Source of the DNA: Bin55 sp963667455 | GTDB lineage: Bacteria > Pseudomonadota > Gammaproteobacteria > Pseudomonadales > Azotimanducaceae | Direction of reading: 5' to 3' | Assembly: GCA_963667455.2 (NCBI GenBank) | Contig: CAXXFR010000001.1 | Span: forward strand, 9,764 to 73,763 | DNA: 64,000 bases | Shown: positions 19,562-29,174 of the stretch, in pieces | Numbering within the stretch: the first letter of the stretch is position 1 | How the letters are laid out: every line of letters starts with the position of its first letter | Position numbers and translations under genes: made by a program | Notes under the pieces: model-generated | What the model was told of the DNA's origin: nothing | Databases searched by the model: none | The model's input: only the letters and a program-made list of their open reading frames with translations

Positions 19562-19970
19562 AGCTGTTCCGCCACTAGAAGATCACATTGGATTCTACAA
19601 GACAGGGTGCGAGCAGACGAACCTAGGGCGGAATTGAGCAAGTCCTCTACAAACTGAACGACGATTTGCACACGGAGAGCGTCGTTCGATCACATTACAC
19701 CTATACGGGTTGAAATGGAAGCTCAACTTAGCCGGATCCGACCATGAGGTCTTGCAAGACCGGCTCCGAGAGTTGATTAGCTTCACCTGCAGCTGCTCAG
19801 AAGATTCTGAGAGTCAGGTGTAGACAGGTGGTTGGCACCATAAAATACTCAAGCGCCGGTATAGTCTCTTGAAGGCTCCCGACTCGATATTGAAGATAAA
19901 GGCGGGAAGCTCTCGACTGTTCTCTCATTTGAAGTGTTCGAGAAACGGCAATAGGCCTTTACCACCGAAC
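19562..19970. other. Divergent intergenic region
   Basis: About 400 bp between an unknown minus-strand gene and a plus-strand DUF262 gene. It must hold promoters for both directions. The DUF262 frame is open from a TTG at 19869, so the right part may be coding. No terminator or repeat was noticed. Confidence 0.4.
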
Positions 19971-21113
19971 ATGCTTGCTGGAATTGTTGCAACCCGAGAC
20001 ATGGTGGACGAGTCACAAATCCGACTGGAACCAGAAAGCGATGTGGAAGGCTTGGATTCGTCGAGTGAATCACTGGACGAGTACTCGATTGATGATCTGC
20101 TGATCCGACCTGAGAACCGTTCCATCTATGAAACGATTCGTCGAATTGATCATGGAAGTTGTGTGATGAATCCTGACATCCAAAGGGAATTCATCTGGCC
20201 AGAAGACAAGCAGAGCAAGTTGATCGAATCGATAATCATGCGCATTCCCCTGCCTGTGTTCTACTTCGCGGAGGATGATCGAGGCCGCATAGTTGTCGTG
20301 GACGGTTTGCAACGCCTAACATCGATCAATCGCTTCCTAAAGGACAAACTTCGATTAAAGCTTCCTGACCGGCCGCAGCTGGACAAGCAACGGTTTTCGG
20401 ACCTCACGCCCAAAATCAAAAATCGAATCGAAGATTTCAATCTAATCTTCTACATCATTGACTCCGATGTACCGGAACGAGTTCGGCTCGATGTTTTTGA
20501 GAGGGTGAACTGGGGAATTCCATTGACTCGCCAACAGATGAGAAACTGTCTCTACATGGGAGAAGCAACGCGGTTCTTGAGGCGTGAAGCGAAAACCGAA
20601 TTGTTCCTTGATGCCACTGGTAACAGTCTGAGTCGAGAGACTATGAGGGACCGCGAGTTCGTCAATCGGTTCTGCGCATTTCAGCTCCTTGGACCGACCC
20701 AATATCGGGGAGATATGGATGAATTCCTCGCCAAGAGTCTTTACAAGATGAACAATCTAGGATCGGCTGCTCTCTCGCAACTGTCTATGGAATTTCGCCG
20801 TGGACTCCGAAGCAACCTCATACTATTTGGCGAACATGCATTTCGTAGGCATCGGGCAGGTCAAGAGAATCGAAACCCTTTGAATGCTTCATTCTGGGAT
20901 GTCATGACGACGGGGTTGTCGATGTACACAGAAGAGCACACCATGGGGTATGCCGCAGACGTTCGGCAGGCCGTTTATGACCTCTTAGGGAATGGCGATT
21001 TCATATCGGCGATCACTGATGGCCCAAATAGTGCAAGAACTGTAAAGACTCGGTTCAGCCTTGCACGAAGTGCGCTACAGGGGACACTTGGTGATGCATC
21101 GCGGGGGTTTTAG
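19971..21113 (+). CDS. Stand-alone DUF262 (GmrS-like) protein
   Basis: 380 residues from the ATG at 19971; an in-frame TTG at 19869 would add 34. A Ser/Glu/Asp-rich leader precedes the DUF262 core: NPDIQREFIWPEDKQSKLIESI, given here as the signatures IQREFIW and SKLIESI, then IPLPVFYFAED and VVVDGLQRLTS. The usual DGQQR is DGLQR here. After the core come VFERVNWGIPLTRQQMRN and an all-helical tail; no DUF1524 nuclease half is present, unlike the protein at 424-2253. Such nuclease-free DUF262 proteins occur in defence loci and may act as NTP-dependent sensors with a separate effector. No clear ribosome binding site precedes either start. Confidence 0.78.
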   Translation: MLAGIVATRDMVDESQIRLEPESDVEGLDSSSESLDEYSIDDLLIRPENRSIYETIRRIDHGSCVMNPDIQREFIWPEDKQSKLIESIIMRIPLPVFYFAEDDRGRIVVVDGLQRLTSINRFLKDKLRLKLPDRPQLDKQRFSDLTPKIKNRIEDFNLIFYIIDSDVPERVRLDVFERVNWGIPLTRQQMRNCLYMGEATRFLRREAKTELFLDATGNSLSRETMRDREFVNRFCAFQLLGPTQYRGDMDEFLAKSLYKMNNLGSAALSQLSMEFRRGLRSNLILFGEHAFRRHRAGQENRNPLNASFWDVMTTGLSMYTEEHTMGYAADVRQAVYDLLGNGDFISAITDGPNSARTVKTRFSLARSALQGTLGDASRGF

Positions 21114-21534
21114 CTCTAACCGTTCGGTTCAGCGAACTTCCTAATTCGTCAGTCTTGCTGTCAATAAGTCGTCAATATTGTTGTCGTCTGATACTGAGTA
21201 CATCCTCAGCGCCTACCTTGGACTCTAACAATTGGAGAACGACTTCCAACTGACCAACCACGACCTGCGCGTGCACCCTGCAGAATCAGCCCCTGTTGCC
21301 CGATGCCATCCAGAACTCCGTTCGTGGCAAGAAACAGTCTGTGCTACTCGACGTTTCCGACATCAGCCCACGAAGTTCCCTCGCGCCCCAAGGTGCACGC
21401 AGAGGGTCTGTACAACCTCGTCTGAGTCTAACCCAACGTGATGCCGTCCGCGCTCCTGACTAGGGTAGAATCGCTCTCCAGACCTGAAGTGTAGTTCCAG
21501 GCTTTCTAGGAGTATCGTTGTAAATCAACAGCTT
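21114..21534. other. Gap of about 420 bp, no gene seen
   Basis: Only a 69-codon plus-strand frame without recognisable sequence lies here. No hairpin, repeat or RNA gene was identified. It probably contains the promoter of the small metallopeptidase-like gene. Confidence 0.4.
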
Positions 21535-22137
21535 ATGAATTCCAATAGTCGAGTTCAGGAGAAGATCGAGCAGTCAATAGGCATCCTGCAACCGTTTCTT
21601 GCCGAATGCATCCATCAGGTGCAGGAGTTACTTGGCGCGCGAGATGAACAGTACTGCCTCCCCCAGATCCGAAGTGAAAATAGAGAGGGACCATACACAG
21701 ATACATCGAATCGTAGACTTGCAGTGGTCCTGCCAGTGTCTTCGTTGCTAGTGTGTGATCTCACGGCGGCTCGCTGGCACATTGCACATGAGTCCATCCA
21801 TGTGTTGGACCCACATCCAAATCCAACCAATTACCTAGAGGAAGGATTGGCAACGTGGTTTCAGTACAAGAAGGTCGATTCCTACACAGATTCTCGTTGG
21901 GACCCTTGGGCTGAAGCTGAAAAACGCGTACAGCCATTCATGGACAAGCTACCGACTGCACTGAAGTGTTTCCGAGAAGAACAGCGACGTTTAAGGCTAC
22001 GGGGCGAATTCTGGACGAAACTTGGTGACATAACGGATGACTTGTTGACTTGCTATTGCCCTGAAACGAGAGAAGCGGCACATTCGCTGGTTGCAAGATT
22101 CCCAACAATACCGTACGCTACACCCGCAAGCCCATAA
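21535..22137 (+). CDS. Small protein with HExxH...E zinc-protease signature
   Basis: 200 residues, no signal peptide, so probably cytoplasmic. H85-E-S-I-H89 (HIAHESIHVLD) forms the zinc-binding HExxH helix, and EEGLATWF at 102-109 offers the third ligand Glu in an EGLA context, as in gluzincin (MA-clan) peptidases. The spacing between the two is short. The rest is charged and helical. It lies between the stand-alone DUF262 gene and the ICE integrase, so it may belong to a defence or stress module carried at the ICE edge. The substrate is unknown. A catalytically dead relative is possible, but all expected residues are visible. Confidence 0.65.
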   Translation: MNSNSRVQEKIEQSIGILQPFLAECIHQVQELLGARDEQYCLPQIRSENREGPYTDTSNRRLAVVLPVSSLLVCDLTAARWHIAHESIHVLDPHPNPTNYLEEGLATWFQYKKVDSYTDSRWDPWAEAEKRVQPFMDKLPTALKCFREEQRRLRLRGEFWTKLGDITDDLLTCYCPETREAAHSLVARFPTIPYATPASP

Positions 22138-22232
22138 CGGATGACCGCCACCTTTGGGCCTTTTCGAAGATCCTGTAGGCTGCATGTAGCTTGTCGTAGC
22201 TACAGAAGTATCTTTTGCTATTCACTCAACAA

Positions 22233-23099
22233 CTATCGACCTAGATATACGTCCGTGATATCGATTCTGTTGTGACCCAATTCACGGCTAATCACCAATC
22301 GAACTTTCTTGTCCAGCTCAGCGCGTTCACCTTCAAGCTCGCGACTCGATGGCCCACCTGCAAAAGGAGGTTGCCAACCGGCCAAGGTGTGATAGCGTCG
22401 TTGCGCATACCCGTGGCGCAAGCCGTGGAGATTGGAGAATCCGCATCTACCGATCATCGACTGATAGCGGTTCCTCCATTGGAAGTAGGAAAACTCGCTT
22501 GGAATCATCGAACCGGATCGGGCTACGTCGTGGACTCGATTCAGCAACGAACGTTGGCTCTCTTCGACAATCGGGATTTCCCGCGGCCTCCCGCCTTTGG
22601 TCCAAGAGCCCTTGAGCCGAACGAATGTGTCTTGGTCCGCATAAGCAGGGGAAAACTTGAGACTCTCCTCCTGTCTTAGTCCAAACAGTTGCTGTAGTTC
22701 CACGCTCAATCGCATCCGCTCGTTCGGCAACAAGTCCAACCGCGCTGAATCCAGCCACTGCGCTTTGGATGACTCGGGAATCATTTTGCGTTGCGGAATA
22801 TCCAATTCTCGATTCGTGCTGGGAATCACATCGTCTCGGCTGACTTTCCGAGCCCACCAGCGTAGCGCCGACATGCAGTTCTTGATGCGACTGGAGGATA
22901 GGTCCCTAGCCTTCCACAATCCAAGCAACGCGTCCACATGCTTGCGTCGCAATGCATATACGTTCATCTGATTGAATCCGAGTTCGTTCAACTGGCGTGC
23001 GATGAGCATGAGATCGGCAAGCCGCCCGCGTTGCGTACCATAGCTCCCATCGCGGTTGTGGAAGGTCATTTGACGTAGCTGATACTCGAGCTTCTTCAT
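22233..23099 (-). CDS. Tyrosine recombinase of ICE/plasmid type (PF12834/PF12835-like)
   Basis: 288 residues. The start is set at the ATG (23099-23097) overlapping the TraG stop in ATGA, because MKKLEYQLRQMTFHNRDGSY is the standard opening of this family; longer upstream reading lies inside traG. A SAM-like N-terminal DNA-binding domain (SALRWWARKV) precedes the catalytic domain: Arg in FGLRQEESL, Lys in WTKGGRPREIP, His-Leu-Arg-His in LHGLRHGY, and the final GHNRIDITDVYLGR with the Tyr nucleophile four residues from the end. These recombinases occur next to traG in PFGI-1-like elements. Whether it excises the element or is accessory is uncertain, since no attachment site was found next to it. 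Confidence 0.88.
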   Translation of the reverse strand: MKKLEYQLRQMTFHNRDGSYGTQRGRLADLMLIARQLNELGFNQMNVYALRRKHVDALLGLWKARDLSSSRIKNCMSALRWWARKVSRDDVIPSTNRELDIPQRKMIPESSKAQWLDSARLDLLPNERMRLSVELQQLFGLRQEESLKFSPAYADQDTFVRLKGSWTKGGRPREIPIVEESQRSLLNRVHDVARSGSMIPSEFSYFQWRNRYQSMIGRCGFSNLHGLRHGYAQRRYHTLAGWQPPFAGGPSSRELEGERAELDKKVRLVISRELGHNRIDITDVYLGR

Positions 23100-24643
23100 C
23101 GCTTCTTCATCAACCAGGAGCCAAAGATCCGGCCTGCATCGTCCGTGCTGCGCGTATAGGTGGTTGAAGCAGAATTCATCGCGTTGCCCACGCCTACTCC
23201 TGCCCAGATCATCATCGCGCTCCACAGTATCGGCAGGCCAATGTAGAGACATGAAGTGGTGAAGTCGAGAACCATGCGTTTTGTCGTTTGCTCGGTCGAG
23301 TTGGTGAGAAACTCCCAAAGCACGTCAACGTCGGGATACATCGAAGTGATCAGATTCTGATCCACCCACTGAGCCAGATACCAGAGTACGGTCCAGAACT
23401 TCACGGAGAAGATCGCCATTGCACCAATCAGCAAAATCGAGACCGAGTAGCGAGAGAACACAACGATTAGAGGCAACAATGCGTAGATTCCCATCAACAA
23501 CATTGCCTGCATCATTGGTGCGACGGCGATGATCCCGGTAACGACGACCCCGAACACCGTGAAAGTGGGGATCGATGACAAGACGTAGGCCATTCCCTTG
23601 AGCTTGCGCTCTATCGCCCCCAACACTCCACTCGAACGAGTTGTACCGGCGTTGAGGTCGTTGTTCGACCACGTATCCGGAGTGTGAAACAGCACTGTCC
23701 TCGCCACCAAATCCAGCCGACGCTCGGTTGCCAATCCGGGTGCCAGTCGATAGAACAGCGATGCGAACCCTGGCGACGATGTGTCCGAGGCGTCCAACAG
23801 TTTCTGACGTAGTCCATTGGCAGAAGACGCCCACCACTCGTTGCAGTAAGGTCGGCCATTGGGCGGTGGATGGGACGGGTCGTATTCAGTGTCGCGGGAT
23901 GCTCGGTAGGACCATCCATCGACGGGTTTGGTCGCACGAAACGTGTTGTAGTAACCGGGTATGTCGCGATAGACGTGCGAGCCGATCCAATCGGTGTCGG
24001 CCTGACCAAACCGGTTCAAGATGTTGGTGACAGCAGCAGAACTGGGCTGCTCCGCGAGAAACTTAGATCGTGCGGGAACGTAACACGACATGTAGAAGTC
24101 GGCGACTTCCTGTCTCAAACGCGGATCTTCGAGAGTGACTAGACGGGAGAGCTGCATTGCATGCCGAATTTCGCTTGCTCGAGGCAAACCTTCAACGACC
24201 GCATGGTTGAAACCGGACGAGAAAGCCATGACTGCGTACCACCAGATCGGTACATTCACTCTGCCGGGAGCTTCGCCGAACCCTTGATGGCCGAATGTAC
24301 TCTCGCTGGATCCGAATTCGACTCGAGGAGGATTGGGATTTGCAGCAGTAGGTGGAGGGGTATAGGTCAGTTCCGTTGCGACCAACGGAGTGAGCGGAAC
24401 CGGCTGGCCTGCAATGACGACGACAATCAACGCCGCAAGCATTTGCTGCTCGATTTGGCGAAGCGAAAGACCACTCGAGACGCTATGCGGTGCTTCGGCA
24501 GCTGGTTCGCGCCAGAAATCGATCAGGATTCCTAAGAACGGAAGATAGACGATTCCGGTTGCGACCAATACGTCCCAAACGACTCCGTAGAACATCCATC
24601 CAAACATCGTCGAATAGAGCTCGAGATAGCTGTCTAGGCTCAT
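23096..24643 (-). CDS. traG: TraG N-terminal-type conjugation membrane protein
   Basis: 515 residues. Hydrophobic segments near residues 15-45, 85-110, 135-150 and four or more around 350-500; the middle third is hydrophilic and probably periplasmic. It matches the TraG_N/VirB6-like inner-membrane protein that closes the PFGI-1 transfer operon and helps form the mating channel. It has ATGA overlaps on both sides: with the small membrane protein before it and with the integrase after it. It lacks the large C-terminal domain of F TraG, which is normal for this ICE class. Confidence 0.85.
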   Translation of the reverse strand: MSLDSYLELYSTMFGWMFYGVVWDVLVATGIVYLPFLGILIDFWREPAAEAPHSVSSGLSLRQIEQQMLAALIVVVIAGQPVPLTPLVATELTYTPPPTAANPNPPRVEFGSSESTFGHQGFGEAPGRVNVPIWWYAVMAFSSGFNHAVVEGLPRASEIRHAMQLSRLVTLEDPRLRQEVADFYMSCYVPARSKFLAEQPSSAAVTNILNRFGQADTDWIGSHVYRDIPGYYNTFRATKPVDGWSYRASRDTEYDPSHPPPNGRPYCNEWWASSANGLRQKLLDASDTSSPGFASLFYRLAPGLATERRLDLVARTVLFHTPDTWSNNDLNAGTTRSSGVLGAIERKLKGMAYVLSSIPTFTVFGVVVTGIIAVAPMMQAMLLMGIYALLPLIVVFSRYSVSILLIGAMAIFSVKFWTVLWYLAQWVDQNLITSMYPDVDVLWEFLTNSTEQTTKRMVLDFTTSCLYIGLPILWSAMMIWAGVGVGNAMNSASTTYTRSTDDAGRIFGSWLMKKR

Positions 24644-24987
24644 GCGGAGAAGAGACTCAACAAATGGCGCAGAGCTGATTGCCCGAACAACAGCTCAATT
24701 AGCAGCAGCCACACTCCGATACGCGGAATCTTGGAGGAACGAATCGACTCAGCAAAGGTTCGTGGACCTTGATCCACCTTCACCTGCTTGCGCCTCTCGA
24801 ACAGAAACAGCGATCCAAGAACTAGGCCGAGAATCCCGACGCGTAACGCCGTTAGTTGCCAGTGGTTGTCCAGAATTGTCTGACTGAAGTCTTGCAGTCG
24901 CTCCGACTCGAGGACCGCAAACCACACCACAACAACCACCAGACCTGCAAGCAAGACAATCCCGCCAAGGCGAAAGAACCAGCGCAC
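24640..24987 (-). CDS. Small ICE membrane protein preceding TraG
   Basis: 115 residues, GTG start one base after the preceding stop and ATGA overlap into traG. Three hydrophobic segments: 6-26 (GIVLLAGLVVVVVWFAVL), 45-63 and 88-107. A basic cytoplasmic loop (RRKQVKVD) separates the last two. It occupies the place of the small membrane protein usually found between PFL_4711 and TraG in PFGI-1-type elements. Role in the transfer apparatus unknown. Confidence 0.8.
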   Translation of the reverse strand: MRWFFRLGGIVLLAGLVVVVVWFAVLESERLQDFSQTILDNHWQLTALRVGILGLVLGSLFLFERRKQVKVDQGPRTFAESIRSSKIPRIGVWLLLIELLFGQSALRHLLSLFSA

Positions 24988-24988
24988 G

Positions 24989-26335
24989 TCAGGGAGTTGC
25001 CTCTACTCTACCGTCCAACAGTGGATGTGGATCTCGTCGATGACCCTCGGGCACACTGAGCGATGCTCGACGTTGTTCTTCGTTTCGAATCAGGAGCTTA
25101 AGAACGGTATCGGAGACAACTTCCTTTCGTATCCGGTTCTCGAACAACATCCGTTCGATTTCTGCATCGAGATCCTTAATGATCTCATCGACGTGGGTTG
25201 CAGCCACTTCGTTTGCCTGAACTTCTGGAAGCTGACCGCCAGCCTTGACTGCCCTGCGCGCAAGAATCGCCTTCTCAACGGTACGAGCAACTGCGATTTC
25301 GGATGCCAATCGATCAACAACGATGTGACGCTCGGTATCGGGCAGAGCATTGATGCTCTCAATTACCTGCTTGGTAATGGCAATACCTGGGGCTGAAACA
25401 GCCGCAAGATCCGTGAGCGTCGGGTTGGCGTTGCTCGAAACAATTGAGTTGAGTTCGGTCAATAGAGCAGCTTCTTCTTCCTTGAGAGCTGGACCGAGAC
25501 CATGGCCGGGAGTACTCTGCTTTGTGCACTCTTCGCAAGTCGTCACGGAGTGCTCTCCGATTACATCGACCGTCCACTCGGCTAACGCATCCGGCGAGGA
25601 CCAGAGCTGAGTGATTCGTTGCGTATCGCTGACAGGCACCGAGCCCGTGGAACTTGGAGCACGGTTCAGTTCGACGTTGAAACCTGCTTTGGTCACGTCC
25701 GCCGTCAGGTTGATCGGATCTTGCGATTCACCTCCCGCTGCGCCTCCGATCCACGGAATTCCATTGCTTCCGTTGGAACTAGCAACAGCCTGTTGCGCTG
25801 ATACTGGGTCATTCCCGCCGATGCCCATTTGGACTTTCCAGTCATTGCCTTTGGAGAGCACAACGAGATCTTCGTAAGGGTTCTTGTTGTTGGCTATTGC
25901 GGCTTCAATCTGTTCGCAAGACTTGGTTGCCATGTCAACGGAGTACTCGGCACGAACAAGCGCATTCTGAAACAGGTCGTACAGCCCTGGATTTGCGCGT
26001 TGCAGTATCACGGCAGGTAAAGAAGCGATCGCTCCAGTGGCCGCCGAAGTCATGGCGTTCAGCATGTTCTCCGCCCCACTCTTCACCTGGTTCAAGGTGT
26101 TCTCCACAGCGGCAACAGGATCGAGTTTCAGGCAGCTGTAACCCAGACCCAACTCCGCAGCTCCGCCAATGGCTACATTGGTCACAGAAGGATTGGCGGG
26201 AGCCGATACTGGTTGAGCACCACCGATTTCGTAGTACCAGATTCCGTTCTCCGGAGGAGACTTAGGCGACTGGGCTGTTAAGTTTGAGAATTGAAACGCA
26301 ACTGCAAGAATGCAGATTAAGTATTTGATATTCAT
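24989..26335 (-). CDS. ICE conjugation protein, PFL_4711 family (TIGR03755)
   Basis: 448 residues with a signal peptide (MNIKYLICILAVAFQFSNLTA). Family features: WYYEIGGAQPVSAPANPS, LGLGYSCLKLDP, ALPAVILQRANPGLYDLFQNAL-like segment (seen as ASLPAVILQRANPGLYD), CEQIEAAI, and CEECT in the last third. Long helical C-terminus with many charged residues. It is exported and taken to be part of the periplasmic or outer-membrane mating-pore complex, analogous to TraH-like proteins. ATGA overlap with the TIGR03756 gene upstream. Confidence 0.88.
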   Translation of the reverse strand: MNIKYLICILAVAFQFSNLTAQSPKSPPENGIWYYEIGGAQPVSAPANPSVTNVAIGGAAELGLGYSCLKLDPVAAVENTLNQVKSGAENMLNAMTSAATGAIASLPAVILQRANPGLYDLFQNALVRAEYSVDMATKSCEQIEAAIANNKNPYEDLVVLSKGNDWKVQMGIGGNDPVSAQQAVASSNGSNGIPWIGGAAGGESQDPINLTADVTKAGFNVELNRAPSSTGSVPVSDTQRITQLWSSPDALAEWTVDVIGEHSVTTCEECTKQSTPGHGLGPALKEEEAALLTELNSIVSSNANPTLTDLAAVSAPGIAITKQVIESINALPDTERHIVVDRLASEIAVARTVEKAILARRAVKAGGQLPEVQANEVAATHVDEIIKDLDAEIERMLFENRIRKEVVSDTVLKLLIRNEEQRRASLSVPEGHRRDPHPLLDGRVEATP

Positions 26336-27366
26336 GGATAACCTCTAACGTCATCGGATCCGAGGAATCGTTGTCCACGTCGCGGACAACACTTGTAGGG
26401 TCTCCAGAGAGACCACATGTATGCGTTTTCGTCGTCTACTTTGTGTGCACCCCAATCAGCAATCGAGTTCAAGTCGTTGGTACCAAACACCGAGCAACGG
26501 TTTTCCTTTTGTGGATAGAGCATCTGCCACTTGGCAGTCCCAGCGTCGTTCTCGCGTATTCCACTCGGTGGCCAAAGATTGACACGACCTCCAGACATCG
26601 AGTTGCGGACCCTCAATGCTCCCCCGTTGATGGCAATGTCCGCAGCTCGCTGGGCAATCACAGCCGCAGCTTTGGGTGCGCTTGGTTGATTGATCCAGCC
26701 CGAACGTGGGTAGATGGGTCCCCAAGTATTGACTGGCCAGTTCCCAACCTCTCGTAGACCGGGAACAAGACTCGCTCGATGAAAGTTCTCTATCGTGGGA
26801 TCCCGCCAAGCCAGAAGATCGACCAGCGAGGAGTAGTGAGGGATCAACGGTGTCGTAACCGAGTCGCAAATGTAGTCTGCTCCCGGAAACTCAATCTCGT
26901 TGAGCGGATGCCCTACCAGATCACTCTCGAAGTATCGCAAGTTCGAAGCCGAATCGAACCTGTCCATTGCAGGCTCGGGACCGTTGCCGTGCAACCAAGA
27001 TGCATATTTGGAACCGAGACTTGGAATTGCCGCCCGAAAAGCGTTGCGTACGACCAGTTTCACTTCTCTCCACGGATGTGAGTCGATGTGGGGGTAGACG
27101 GACACAACGCTATCGGGACGATAGTGCGCCACTTTTGCCGAGACTCTAATCGAGCATCCTGAGATGAGGTCGCAGTGCAACCAGAAGCACTCACCGACAA
27201 GCTTCCACTTCAGGCAGTTGGGAATCGCTCGGGTCGTAGTGGAGACTATCTCGGCAGTATTGACATCTGCAACGGCACTAGTCGTAACGAGAAGCGAGCA
27301 GAGAAGCGCGGCGATTAATCGTGATGCACACGCGTGGAGTCCGACGATACGAACCAGTTCAGGCAT
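26332..27366 (-). CDS. ICE conjugation protein, PFL_4710 family (TIGR03756, TraU-like)
   Basis: 344 residues from the ATG at 27366, chosen because it gives a clean signal peptide (MPELVRIVGLHACASRLIAA, then LLCSLLVTTSAVA). A TTG at 27441 would add 25 residues. The Cys-rich start of the mature protein (NCLKWKLVGECFWLHCDLISGC) marks TraU-like proteins; here it is given as CLKWKLVGECFW and LHCDLISGC. Further Cys in ENRCSVFG and YKCCPRRGQR near the end. Periplasmic mating-pair stabilisation role by analogy with F TraU. It is the first gene of the TIGR03756-TIGR03755-traG-int block. The TIGR03757 gene that normally precedes it is missing; a methylase gene diverges instead. Confidence 0.86.
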   Translation of the reverse strand: MPELVRIVGLHACASRLIAALLCSLLVTTSAVADVNTAEIVSTTTRAIPNCLKWKLVGECFWLHCDLISGCSIRVSAKVAHYRPDSVVSVYPHIDSHPWREVKLVVRNAFRAAIPSLGSKYASWLHGNGPEPAMDRFDSASNLRYFESDLVGHPLNEIEFPGADYICDSVTTPLIPHYSSLVDLLAWRDPTIENFHRASLVPGLREVGNWPVNTWGPIYPRSGWINQPSAPKAAAVIAQRAADIAINGGALRVRNSMSGGRVNLWPPSGIRENDAGTAKWQMLYPQKENRCSVFGTNDLNSIADWGAHKVDDENAYMWSLWRPYKCCPRRGQRFLGSDDVRGYP

Positions 27367-27648
27367 GGGAGAAACAGCGGTAAGCGGGGATTGGGAATGT
27401 TGCCTAGCTGTTTCTCGTTTTGGTACCAAATATCCATTCAAGTAGGGTCGAGTTAAAGCCAGAGCGTCTGTCCTGCTTTGAAGATGAATCTACAATCGTT
27501 CTTGACTGAAGAGCGGGGATCTAGCAGTCCGCACGAGACTGGTTTGATTTTGACGCGAACGACAATCCATGTATCGTTTAGTCGTACAAGTGGTCGAATG
27601 TGTTCTAACGCCAGTCGGCAATAACTAATCTGTGGCGTTCTGTGGTAC

Positions 27649-28737
27649 TTGGTTGTGAGGAATCGAACTGCTCCCACGAGTGTTCACGTCTACGACTTCT
27701 TCGCCGGATGCGGTGGAGCAAGTTGTGGTTTTGCTTCAGCCGGGATGAATATCGCATTCGCACTGGATCACGATTCGGATGCGTGTGAGAGTTTCAAGGC
27801 GAACTTCTCACAAACGCATGTTGAACAGGCAGATATTCGCACGACGAGTGTAGATGCCATCCGAGCCCAAATGGCGGCCGAACAGACGGCTCCGGTTCTC
27901 TTCAGTGGATGTGCTCCATGTCAGCCCTACTCCAAACACAATACGACTCGTCCACAGTTGAATCAAGATGCCCGTGTCCCGTTGCTCGAGTACTTTGCCG
28001 TGCTCGTAGAACAGTGTCGGCCGGATCTAGTATTTATCGAGAACGTACCAGGTCTTCAGAAACTGGATGCCAGAAGCCAACCATTTGGCGAATTCGTCTC
28101 GCGTCTTGAGAAGGCTGGTTTTCAACTGGACTATCGACCGATCAAACTCGCCAAGTACGGAATACCTCAAAGTCGCCGCCGGCTCGTCTTAGTTGGAAGT
28201 CGCCACGGAAAAGTAAAGCTACCAGAGGAAACACACGGACCGGGTACTTCTAACCGACAACACTCCACAGTGAGAGACTGGATTGCCCATCTTCCTCCGA
28301 TTCAGGGCGGAGAACAGCACCATCACATTCCGAACCATAGAGCTGCGAATCTCTCGATACGCAATTTGGAACGAATCAAAGCCACACCTGAAGGAGGTGG
28401 CAACAGAGATTGGCCAGAACACCTTATGCTGAAATGCCACAAGGGATTTTCGGGTTATAGCGATGTCTATGGGCGGATGTCGTGGGATGCACCGGCATCC
28501 GGTCTTACCACGAGGTGCACGAGCTACTCCAATGGTCGTTTTGGCCACCCTGTACAGGATCGAGCTATCAGTCTTCGCGAAGCCGCGTGCCTACAGACCT
28601 TTCCCGATAGCTACGTCTTCAAAGGCAATATGGCATCGATGACAAGACAGATTGGAAACGCAGTTCCGGTACGCCTAGCGAGGCTCATCGGGTCGCAGTT
28701 CATCGAGCATTTAGAGGAAATGGGGAGACTAGCCTGA
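27649..28737 (+). CDS. DNA (cytosine-5)-methyltransferase
   Basis: 362 residues; TTG at 27649 or GTG at 27655. Motifs in order: I (YDFFAGCGGASCGF, AdoMet binding), IV with the catalytic Cys91 in FSGCAPCQPYS, VI (FIENVPGL), VIII (GIPQSRRRLVLVG), a compact target-recognition region and X (QIGNAVPVRLA). It methylates cytosine C5 in a specific, here unknown, sequence. It is divergent from the transfer operon and forms the edge of cargo region 2. No cognate restriction endonuclease gene was recognised nearby, so it may be an orphan methylase protecting the element from host restriction, or the epigenetic partner of an ATPase-based defence pair 440 bp downstream. Confidence 0.93.
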   Translation: MVVRNRTAPTSVHVYDFFAGCGGASCGFASAGMNIAFALDHDSDACESFKANFSQTHVEQADIRTTSVDAIRAQMAAEQTAPVLFSGCAPCQPYSKHNTTRPQLNQDARVPLLEYFAVLVEQCRPDLVFIENVPGLQKLDARSQPFGEFVSRLEKAGFQLDYRPIKLAKYGIPQSRRRLVLVGSRHGKVKLPEETHGPGTSNRQHSTVRDWIAHLPPIQGGEQHHHIPNHRAANLSIRNLERIKATPEGGGNRDWPEHLMLKCHKGFSGYSDVYGRMSWDAPASGLTTRCTSYSNGRFGHPVQDRAISLREAACLQTFPDSYVFKGNMASMTRQIGNAVPVRLARLIGSQFIEHLEEMGRLA

Positions 28738-29174
28738 TAGCCAAATTCAACGCGGCCAGAGTAGACTACGCTGGTCGACTCTCTGCCGCTATCCGATGCG
28801 CGGACCGAACCCTATGGCGAACTGCAATTGGTACGTGTATCAGTAGCGATTCCGACAACATACGAGTCTTCTGCCCATCTGACTCAACTGACCAGGGACG
28901 ATGCTAGGGTGCTACACCATCGACTCCCGTTGTACTATTCATTTGCTTTGATATACGTGATTGTCAAGGGTGAGCCTTCCATGCCCGACCAACAAAGTAT
29001 CCTGTCAGGACAAGTAACCTCTGCTTCGCATGGTCGGCCTGTACGGAATTGGTCTCCTATTGACTGGAGACCAGCCAAAACTTTGACCGTTTGCCAGAAG
29101 TGAGAGGAACCATTCTCCTGCTTCCGGGAGAGAAGAACCGATTTGCCTTCGAGGCTAGTTGTTGAGGACCTGCA
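28738..29174. other. Gap of about 440 bp between methylase and ATPase genes
   Basis: It contains a 91-codon plus-strand frame (28828-29103) without recognised features and weak coding appearance. No terminator, repeat or RNA gene was seen. It may hold the promoter of the ATPase/DUF4276 pair. Confidence 0.4.

Noticed and set aside
22138..22232. tRNA or attachment site beside the integrase
   Set aside because: No T-loop GGTTCRA-type sequence and no matching direct repeat near 57 kb could be found by eye.
28828..29103. 91-codon plus-strand frame between methylase and ATPase genes
   Set aside because: No recognisable composition or motif, and no convincing ribosome site.
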